From Pukyongia sp963768085 (lineage in GTDB: Bacteria > Bacteroidota > Bacteroidia > Flavobacteriales > Flavobacteriaceae), in NCBI GenBank assembly GCA_963768085.1, contig CAVYGO010000003.1:1054001-1118000 (forward strand): DNA of 64,000 bases, read 5' to 3'. A program made the translations under genes and the position numbers. Of this stretch, positions 1-7,900 are shown piece after piece (the first letter of the stretch is position 1; every line of letters starts with the position of its first letter). Below the pieces are notes generated by a model that worked only from the letters and a program-made list of their open reading frames with translations, searched no databases and had not been told where the DNA came from.

Positions 1-584
1 GAGTCCGGTAATTGTAAAAAACGGCCATTTTTAGTGACTAAGAAATACTGTGATTCATCACGGAATTCGGTAGGTATATCCTGTGTAAACGAGGACGATG
101 CTTTTCGTCCCGGAATCACTTTCTTGATAAGTTTCTTATAAAGGTCTAATTTTTTACCTTCGAACATAACATGAAAATAACCGCCATCTTCCACCTTACC
201 CTGGAAGGGTATAAAAACATAAATGTCCTGTACAATTTTTGCGAAAATCTCCGGATCTTTAGGCAGTACCCGGGCCTCTTCGTCGGGAGAATTCAGGGAT
301 TCTTTAATTTCTAATTCGTCGGCAACGGCATTGTAACGCAAGGCTACATTGGTAGCAAATAAAGCATTACCCCTGTATACATTTCCAATAAGATAATTGG
401 GATCATTATACGGAGTTCCTGTTACGCTTTCATCGAGCGTATATTGATCAAATTTTGTTTGCCGTTTATTGTTTTGATCGACCACATTTAAGCTACTAAC
501 AAATTCCCTATCCCAAATTTGTGCTTCGGTCGTAAAACTTAGCAGCGAACTAAAAACCAATATCAAAGTTGTGATATTTTTCAT
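1..584 (-). CDS. Secreted protein of unknown function, 3' end beyond window
   Basis: An open frame runs from the ATG at 584 to the window edge, giving 194 residues without a stop. The first 22 residues look like a signal peptide (short basic start, hydrophobic core, ending TEAQ), so the product is probably periplasmic or at the outer surface. I do not recognise the family. It is a paralogue of the next gene upstream (594-1292): both carry a shared block of the form NVALRYNA-x-x-DE-x-EIK-x-S-x-N and a later block GKK-x-x-LYKKL or similar. The two genes lie on the same strand with only 9 bp between them, so they are probably co-transcribed. The C-terminus, about 40 residues judged from the paralogue, is missing. 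Confidence 0.75.
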   Translation of the reverse strand, partial: MKNITTLILVFSSLLSFTTEAQIWDREFVSSLNVVDQNNKRQTKFDQYTLDESVTGTPYNDPNYLIGNVYRGNALFATNVALRYNAVADELEIKESLNSPDEEARVLPKDPEIFAKIVQDIYVFIPFQGKVEDGGYFHVMFEGKKLDLYKKLIKKVIPGRKASSSFTQDIPTEFRDESQYFLVTKNGRFLQLPD

Positions 585-593
585 TGTTTTTAA

Positions 594-1292
594 TTATAGA
601 CTATCGTAATAGTTCAAAAGTTTAATTAGATCGTACTGTTTGTTCACATTCAGTTTCTTATCTCTGATACGTTGCTTGATTTGTTTTTTGTTAAGACCAA
701 AACTGTTTATTTTTCCGTTTCTGGAACCAGGAAGTTCACTGAGTTCATTGTTATTATTCATGAAATAGAGCTCATTTTTTTCCTTGTACATGGGAAGAAT
801 GTCTGTAGCGATCGAATTCACTGCCTTTTTTCCCTCGATGAAATCTTTGGAAAGTTTCTTATACAAGCTCAATCGCTCTCCATCATGCAAAACCTCGTAA
901 TATCCTCCCGTCTTGTTTTCTTCATTTTTATTTATAAATACGAACAATCGGTTGTTGATCTTCACATAGATGTCTTCAGATTGCACCAGTACCTTAGCCG
1001 CATAATTAGAGGTATTTATGGATTTTTTAATTTCGAATTCGTCTCTGGCGGCATTATATCGGAGGGCAACATTACTCGCGAGGATTATACCATCTTTGAA
1101 AACAAAACCAGGCTGGAAAGCCTTGTTCGCATAAGGAGATCCTGTATAGGTATAGCCATGGTCCGGCATAGTGATCGATCTCTGTGAAATATAAGTATCG
1201 ATTTCAGGATCGTTAAAAACTCCCTGGGCAGATGCGTTAAATGAAATAGAAAAAATTAGAGCGAGGGTTAAAACAACAAAAGTGCTTCTCAT
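594..1292 (-). CDS. Secreted protein of unknown function, tandem paralogue
   Basis: 232 residues beginning MRSTFVVLTLALIF, with a signal peptide ending NASAQ near residue 23. The mature part is mixed alpha/beta with many Asn and Lys and no membrane segment. The block NVALRYNAARDEFEIKKS is shared with the gene immediately downstream, showing a tandem duplication. The last 40 residues are basic and may be helical (KKQIKQRIRDKKLN). No catalytic motif is visible and I cannot assign a function. It is probably the first gene of a two-gene unit; the 227 bp upstream, before the DUF255 gene, show nothing I can name. Confidence 0.8.
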   Translation of the reverse strand: MRSTFVVLTLALIFSISFNASAQGVFNDPEIDTYISQRSITMPDHGYTYTGSPYANKAFQPGFVFKDGIILASNVALRYNAARDEFEIKKSINTSNYAAKVLVQSEDIYVKINNRLFVFINKNEENKTGGYYEVLHDGERLSLYKKLSKDFIEGKKAVNSIATDILPMYKEKNELYFMNNNNELSELPGSRNGKINSFGLNKKQIKQRIRDKKLNVNKQYDLIKLLNYYDSL

Positions 1293-1519
1293 GATACAAT
1301 CAGAGGTGTTAGAATTTATTTGAAATCGGCTTTAAAAATACTAAAGGGAGCTGTCAACAGTAAGAAACTTTTGTCTTCATGTTTAAATAGAGACTGGTTC
1401 ATATTACAGGGTTTCCTCATTGCTCCCGATAAAATCAAAGCAGCGAAGATACTTAAAACGTCAGATTTTTTTTGTTAAAACCATATTAATTCTAGGGAGG
1501 GGAGCCCGGTTGTCCGGCA

Positions 1520-3634
1520 TCAATTTGCATGAATCGCACTCAATGCTTTGGATGTGTCTTTAACAGGAAGTTTGCAGGTGTTATTTACGCAGACATAAAT
1601 GAGTGTTTCTCCTTCGGAAAATCGTCCTTTCATAAGGTAACTATCACTATTCGTCTCGCTTCCTGCAATCAACTTATTCGGGATGTATTGAGTGTTGATC
1701 TCGTTCACTTTATCGAGAGCAGCCTCACCCATTATCACAATTTCATAATAATCGTTCTGATAATTGGCTAAAAGATCAAGCCAATTTGAAAACCCGCCGG
1801 GATATTGCTCCATTTCGGGCTGAACATTTTTAAGCATTTGCCGTGTAATTTCTCCCAGCTTAGGCAGCTCGTAGTAGTGTGATAACTTGAAGAGGTTTTT
1901 GGCCATGATGGAATTGGACGCCGGGATCACATTGTCCCTGTATTCAATATTTCGGGTCAATAGTTTCGGGTCATCTTCAGAAGTGAAATAGAACATGTTC
2001 TTTTCCACATTCCAGAATTTAGCGAAACAATAGTCATTTAATTTGAACGCATGATCCAACCATTGCCCGTCTAAGGTTACTTCATACAAAGCGATAAAAG
2101 CCTCGATCACCGCAGCGTAATCTTCCAGGTAACCATTAATGGTACTTCTTCCATTCTTATAATTATGGTATAGCGCTCCGGTGGATTGCAATTGATTATC
2201 GATGATGAATTTTGCATTTTTTAATGCAGCGTCCAGGTAATCTTTATTCTGAAATATCTTGTAGGCATCAACATAACCTTTCAACATCAAGCCATTCCAG
2301 GAAGTGAGGGATTTATCATCCAGCCTCGGCCGGGGTCTCTGATTCCTGTATTGAAGCAGCTTCGATTTCCAGGACTTCTTTTTATTTTGAAGTGATTCCT
2401 CCGATAAAGAGAACTCCTCCATGATTTCCTCATTACTCTTGGTTCGGATGAGTACATATTGATCCTTTTCCCACTTTCCGAAGCTATTGATATTGTAATA
2501 GGACTTAAACAATTCAAAATCTTCGGCCAGGAGCTGTTCCAATTCGTCCTTAGTGTATATGTAATAAGTGCCCTCTTCTAGTTCTCCTATATCTGTTTCA
2601 CTATCGGCATCCAGTGATGAGTAAAAAGCGCCAGATTCGTCCGTTAATTCGTTACTTATAAATTCTAATGTCTCCGAAACCACTTCTTTGTACATCGGAT
2701 TCTTAGTTATGGCATAAGCGTCGCTGTATAAACTCACTAATTGAGCATTATCGTATAGCATTTTTTCGAAATGAGGTACATGCCAGCGATCATCGGTACT
2801 GTACCTGGCGAAACCACCTCCAATATGATCGTAGACACCTCCATAAGCCATTTTATCAAGGGTTAAGGTCACGTATTCCAGTAATTTGCTGTTCTTCGTC
2901 CCAACAGCACTTCGTAGAAGATAATGATAATTGTTCGGCATCATAAATTTTGGTGCCCTGTTGTATCCTCCGTTACGATGATCAAAATTCTTGCTCCAGT
3001 TCTCGATAAGCATCGAGGTGTCATAATTAATGAAATCAACATCACCACTGTTAAAAGTAACCAGTTCCATCGATTTTATGCCTTCTTCGAGGCGGTCCGC
3101 ATAATCTATGAGCTTTTGAGGTTCCTCTTGATATATCTCCTGTATTTTTTCAATACGCTGAATCCAGTCTTCTTTTCTGAAATAGGTGCCACCCCAGACT
3201 GGCCGCCCGTCGGGTAAGGTAATTACGTTTAAAGGCCAGCCCGCTCTGCCAGTCATAAGCTCTACCGCACCTATATAGATTTGATCCACGTCGGGACGTT
3301 CCTCCCGATCTACCTTTACATTTATAAAATGGTCGTTCATCACCGCGGCGACAGTCGAATCTTCAAAACTCTCTTTTTCCATCACGTGACACCAGTGGCA
3401 GGCTGCATAGCCTATGCTTATTATCATAAGTTTTTTATCGGCCCTGGCTTCTTCAAGGGTTTCTTCATTCCAGGCCTTCCAATTCACCGGATTATGCGCG
3501 TGTTGTAATAAATACGGACTAGTTTCATGTATGAGTTCGTTGGTATACTGGTGGTTTTCAGACATATCTTTTTTGGAAGTATTACAGGAATAACAAAACA
3601 AAAGAATCGGAATAGCAAATAAAATACATCGCAT
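1520..3634 (-). CDS. DUF255 / YyaL-like thioredoxin-domain lipoprotein
   Basis: 704 residues. The N-terminus (MRCILFAIPILLFCYSC) is a probable lipoprotein signal with the lipid-attached Cys at 17 (Cys14 is an alternative). Residues about 35-195 form the DUF255 thioredoxin-like domain with HNPVNW near 47 and the CHWCHVM motif at 79-85, which puts two cysteines in a CxxC arrangement. The rest resembles the (alpha/alpha)6 barrel of six-hairpin glycosidases, as in bacterial YyaL and human SPATA20, and the length is close to the usual 650-700. The biochemical role of the family is not established; a thiol-redox or sugar-related role is only inferred. It stands alone: a terminator hairpin precedes it at 3658-3689 and 227 bp separate it from the next gene. 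Confidence 0.88.
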   Translation of the reverse strand: MRCILFAIPILLFCYSCNTSKKDMSENHQYTNELIHETSPYLLQHAHNPVNWKAWNEETLEEARADKKLMIISIGYAACHWCHVMEKESFEDSTVAAVMNDHFINVKVDREERPDVDQIYIGAVELMTGRAGWPLNVITLPDGRPVWGGTYFRKEDWIQRIEKIQEIYQEEPQKLIDYADRLEEGIKSMELVTFNSGDVDFINYDTSMLIENWSKNFDHRNGGYNRAPKFMMPNNYHYLLRSAVGTKNSKLLEYVTLTLDKMAYGGVYDHIGGGFARYSTDDRWHVPHFEKMLYDNAQLVSLYSDAYAITKNPMYKEVVSETLEFISNELTDESGAFYSSLDADSETDIGELEEGTYYIYTKDELEQLLAEDFELFKSYYNINSFGKWEKDQYVLIRTKSNEEIMEEFSLSEESLQNKKKSWKSKLLQYRNQRPRPRLDDKSLTSWNGLMLKGYVDAYKIFQNKDYLDAALKNAKFIIDNQLQSTGALYHNYKNGRSTINGYLEDYAAVIEAFIALYEVTLDGQWLDHAFKLNDYCFAKFWNVEKNMFYFTSEDDPKLLTRNIEYRDNVIPASNSIMAKNLFKLSHYYELPKLGEITRQMLKNVQPEMEQYPGGFSNWLDLLANYQNDYYEIVIMGEAALDKVNEINTQYIPNKLIAGSETNSDSYLMKGRFSEGETLIYVCVNNTCKLPVKDTSKALSAIHAN

Positions 3635-3657
3635 GATGATCGTCGGTTATAAAACAA

Positions 3658-3689
3658 AAATACGCTTTTGAAGATCCAAAAGCGTATTT
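3658..3689 (-). terminator. Rho-independent terminator after dodecin gene
   Basis: A perfect 13-bp inverted repeat (3658-3670 against 3677-3689, stem AAATACGCTTTTG) with a 6-nt loop. Read on the minus strand it is followed by TTGTTTTAT, so it would end transcription from the dodecin gene before the DUF255 gene. Confidence 0.8.
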
Positions 3690-3706
3690 ACTAATGCTGT
3701 AATAAT

Positions 3707-3907
3707 TTAATTAACTTCAAAAGTGATCTTAACATTCACTCGAAATTCTGTTACATCGTTATCTTTTACAATAGCACTTTGGTCCTGCACATAGACAGAG
3801 CGAATGTTTTTCACGCTCTTTGAAGCGTGTTTTACTGCATTGCGTGTCGCATCTTCCCAACTTTCATTTGAATTTGAAAGTACTTCTATTACTTTTAAAA
3901 CTGCCAT
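3707..3907 (-). CDS. Dodecin family flavin-binding protein
   Basis: 66 residues, the usual dodecin length (65-75). The pattern V-x-KVIEV-x-S-x-S-x-x-SWEDA near the N-terminus, then ATRNAVKHASKSVKNIRSVYVQ and a C-terminal strand ending VKITFEVN, matches the dodecin beta-alpha-beta-beta fold, which assembles into a hollow dodecamer. Dodecins bind and sequester flavins (riboflavin/FMN or lumichrome) in the cytoplasm; the ligand here cannot be read from sequence. Its own terminator follows directly, so it is probably a single-gene unit. No signal peptide is present. Confidence 0.93.
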   Translation of the reverse strand: MAVLKVIEVLSNSNESWEDATRNAVKHASKSVKNIRSVYVQDQSAIVKDNDVTEFRVNVKITFEVN

Positions 3908-3996
3908 AATTCTTATCTTTTAGTTATACGTGAATAATCTATTAATATACGAAATAATGGCGATTTAACATTGAAAACACCTATAAAATAAAGGGT

Positions 3997-4899
3997 CTAA
4001 CCATTGATAGCCTCAACATAAACAACTTTACCATGTAGCATTTCACGAAGCATGGTTTCGATACCGTTTTTCAGAGTTACGGTGCTCGAAGGACAACCAC
4101 TGCAGGCGCCCTGAAGAATGACTCTCACGGTTTTCGTGTCCGCATCAAAAGAATCGAATGCTATATGACCACCATCACTGGCCACGGCTGGTTTAACGTG
4201 TTCATTAAGAATGGAAATGATCTCCTTGTCTATATCGGACTGTGGTTCACCATTACCGTCTGAAACACTGTTTTCATCAGTTTTTTTCGAAAGTATGGCA
4301 TCATCCAGTATAGGCTTACCATTTTCAATATAACTGCGGATGAATTCTCTCAATTCCATGGAAATTTCCTCCCATTCGGCGACGTTGTATTTCATTACGG
4401 AAACGTAATTAGCGCTAATAAAGACCTCTTTCACAAAGGGGAAGTTGAAAAGTTCCTTGGCCAATGGTGCGGTTGCGGTCTCATCAATGTTCTTGAACTC
4501 AAAAGTTCCGTCTGCCAGGGGCTTATTGGCAACAAACTTCATTACACCCGGATTTGGAGTACTTTCCGCATAGACCGAAACAGGGATTTTTGCAGGGGTT
4601 TCATCCGCGATTACTACTGGTTTTCCGCTGTTTAAGTAATCGGTTATGGAAGTGGCAACTTCGTCCTGTACATCATCCCATTCCACTATATTGTACTTTT
4701 CTATAGCAACGAAGTTCTGAGAAATATAGACAGTTTTAACGAACGGCAGATAGAACAATTGCTGTGCCAGCGGACTTGGCTTAGCCTCGTCTATGTTCCT
4801 GAATTCGAAACTTTTAGCCTGTGTAAGGAAAGAATTCGCAATAAACTTTATGATGTTTTCGTTGTTAGTGGGTTGAATATCAACACTGAATTGCTCCAT
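3997..4899 (-). CDS. NifU family Fe-S scaffold/carrier, duplicated Nfu_N domain
   Basis: 300 residues from the ATG at 4899. An in-frame start 63 bp upstream exists but adds an unusual hydrophobic/lysine leader and runs into the promoter region of the next gene, so 4899 is preferred. Two Nfu_N-type domains lie in tandem (about 1-95 and 108-200); both contain FEF-(K/R)-NIDE and LPFVK/FPFVK blocks. A NifU C-terminal domain follows (about 226-300) with DGGHI and the Fe-S ligand motif CSGC. Nfu proteins carry [4Fe-4S] clusters to target apoproteins in the cytoplasm. The gene is divergent from the adhesin at 4975 with only 75 bp between starts. Confidence 0.92.
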   Translation of the reverse strand: MEQFSVDIQPTNNENIIKFIANSFLTQAKSFEFRNIDEAKPSPLAQQLFYLPFVKTVYISQNFVAIEKYNIVEWDDVQDEVATSITDYLNSGKPVVIADETPAKIPVSVYAESTPNPGVMKFVANKPLADGTFEFKNIDETATAPLAKELFNFPFVKEVFISANYVSVMKYNVAEWEEISMELREFIRSYIENGKPILDDAILSKKTDENSVSDGNGEPQSDIDKEIISILNEHVKPAVASDGGHIAFDSFDADTKTVRVILQGACSGCPSSTVTLKNGIETMLREMLHGKVVYVEAING

Positions 4900-4947
4900 T
4901 TGTAACTTTTTTTTGTAAAAATAATAAAAGAAAACCAATGTATTCAA

Positions 4948-4955
4948 TATATTTG
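4948..4955 (+). promoter_or_regulatory. -7 box TATATTTG upstream of first adhesin
   Basis: TATATTTG fits the Bacteroidota -7 consensus TAnnTTTG and lies 19 bp before the ATG at 4975, predicting a leader of about 12-15 nt. I see no convincing -33 TTTG at the right distance. The surrounding ATATATTTGG(T/C)GC also occurs before the giant adhesin at 44.7 kb. Confidence 0.5.
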
Positions 4956-4974
4956 GTGCCATAACAACCTACTT

Positions 4975-7900
4975 ATGAAGAGAATTTTACTCTCCATTCT
5001 ACTTTTCTTTACTATTTTGGGTCATGCTCAAATCACGGTAGATGAAACATATACTACGCAACAACTGGTCGAAGATGTATTGATCAACAGCACCTGCGCT
5101 GTTGTTAGTAATTTCCAGCAAAGTACGGGTACTAATTTCGGGGATGATAATGGTATTGCTTTCTTCGATGCCAATGGCTCAGGTTTCCCCTTTGCCTCTG
5201 GTATTATTCTTTGTTCAGGAAATGTACAAAACGCTCCCGGACCGAATTTAACATTACATAGCGATGGCGGCCTTGGATGGCCCGGAGATCCCGACCTGGA
5301 AGCCGTTACAACGGCGACGAATACTAATAACGCTTCCTCGATTTCATTCGATTTTATCCCACAGATAAGTCAGATTAGCTTTGATTTCATTATGGCTTCT
5401 GAAGAATACGATCAAAATTTCGAATGTACCTTCTCAGATGCCTTTGCATTCATATTAACAGATCAGGCTACCGGAACGGTGCAGAATCTGGCCGTACTCC
5501 CGGGCACGGCAATTCCTATTGAAGTTACTAATATTCATCCTGAAGTTGTCGGGCAATGTCCTGCCATAAATGAAGAGTATTTCGACAAATACAACTTCGA
5601 ACCGTTCAATATCGCTGCAAATGCCGCTATTGATTATAATGGACAAATAGTTCAATTGTCCGCACAGGGCAATGTAATTGTTGGAAATACCTATACCATA
5701 AAAATGGTTGTGGCGGACGAAACTGATACCGCATTGGATATGGCGGTGTTCCTGGAAGCAGGATCTTTTAACCTTGGAGTAAGCCTTCCGCCGGATCTTA
5801 CTATCGCCGCAGGTAATGCACCCTGTGAAGGAGAAGATTTGTTGATCGAATTAGAGCCTGATATTACAGGCCAAACAACGTATCAGTGGTTTGTTTTTAA
5901 TCCGATCACCATGGTATTCGATATTATACCTGGTGAGACCAGTGGATTCCTGGTCGTTACTCAGTCGGGTACCTATGGTGTAGAAGCTACTATTGGAGGT
6001 GGATGTACCGCCTTTGATGATATTATTGTGGAATTTGCTCCACAACCCGTTGCGGTGGTCCCTGATGATATAGTCTTGTGTGATGAAGCACCCAACGATG
6101 GTTTTGCGGAATTTGACTTAACTATACGTGATGCTCAGATCATTAATGGACAGCCAGATACTGTTGTAACGTATCACCTAACGCAGGCGGCTGCTGAAGG
6201 CGGGTTTTTTCCAATACCCACGCCAACAGCTTTTACCAATACACAGGCTGGATTCCAGACGATCTTTGCCAGGTTAGAAGAAACTAATTTCAATTGCTAC
6301 GACGTAGTTCCATTGAACTTACAGGTCAACGATTCTCCTGCGATCACGGATCCTATCACGGATTATTTCATATGCGACAATGATGGAGATGGGATAGAGG
6401 TCTTTGATCTAACGAGCAAGGATGCTGAGATATTGAACATTTTGGTCAATGTGACCTTGAGTTATCATTTGAGTCAGCCTGAGGCGCTCAGTGGAGCCAA
6501 TCCTATTATACCTGCCAATGCTTATGGCAGTGGTGGCGAGGTTATTTGGGTACGTGGGGAGAACACGGCGGGTTGTGTTACTGTGGGGAGTTTTGGACTT
6601 ATTTTAGGGGTGGTTCCTACCTATGTTGAAGTTCCTGTTTTCGAGCAGTGTGATAATGATGGTGATGGTTTTGAGGATTTTGATCTCAACAGTCAGAATG
6701 CGACCATTGTCGATGGTAATTTAGATTTGAGTGTGAGTTATCACCCTACCCAGGTTGATGCTGATGCCAACACCAATCCTTTGGCTATTCCTTATACCAG
6801 TGCGGGCGGTGAGACGATCTTTGTACGGGTGGAAGATAATATTACGGGTTGTTACGGTAGTTTCACCATGGATCTGGTGGTATTGCTGGCTCCTGAGATC
6901 TTTGTTCCTGATCCCCTTACTTACTGCGATGATGACAACGATGGTTTTGGGGAGTTTACCCTGACGGATGCCGATGAGGATGTTGTCAATGGGAACCCTT
7001 CGGGGAATTTGGTGGTCAGTTACCACGAGACCCTGGCCGATGCTCAGAACGGGGTCAACCCGCTTTCGAGTCCGTATGCCAATGTGGATCCGTTTCTACA
7101 GACGATCTATGTACGTCTTGTTGACATTGCCACGGGTTGTTATTCGACCACGACCTTACTATTAATTGTACAGGATTCTCCGCTGATAGGTGATCCGCAG
7201 CCACTGGTGGTTTGTGATGATGACGGGGATGGATTTACCTTGTTCGATCTCACCCAGGTGGAGCCGGAGGTATTAGGTTCTTTGAATCCTGCCGATTACA
7301 CCTTTGCTTATTTTGAGGATGTGGGCTTGAGTATTCCGATTGTCAACACAACGGCGTACCCGAACCTGAGCAATCCTCAGACGATCTATATTGTGGTTGA
7401 GGACATCAGCAATGGTTGTCAGGGAGAGACGACCCTGGAGTTGCAGGTGAACCTGCCACCGGTATTAACGGCTCCGACTCCTTTGGAGCTTTGTGATGTG
7501 AACAATCCCGGTGATGAGATGGAGGCTTTTGATCTGGAGAGTAAGACCTTTGAGATCACGGGCGGCAATCCTGAGATAATCATCACCTATCACGAGACCC
7601 AGGGGGATGCCGATGCGGGCACCAACGCATTAAGCAGTCCATATATCAATTTGGTTCCCCAGCCTCAGACGATCTACATACGCGGGGAGGGTGCCACTAC
7701 GGGTTGTATTGTCAGCCAGGGGTTCACCTTAGACCTGGTTGTAAATCCGGTGCCGAGTCCTGTGACTCCGACGCCACTGGAGGTCTGTGATTTGGACAAT
7801 GACGGTTTTGCACTTTTCGATCTGGTGAGTAAGGATGTGGAGATTGCCGGCGGTGAGCTGGTGGTGATCACCTATCATGAGACTTTGGCGGACGCCGATG

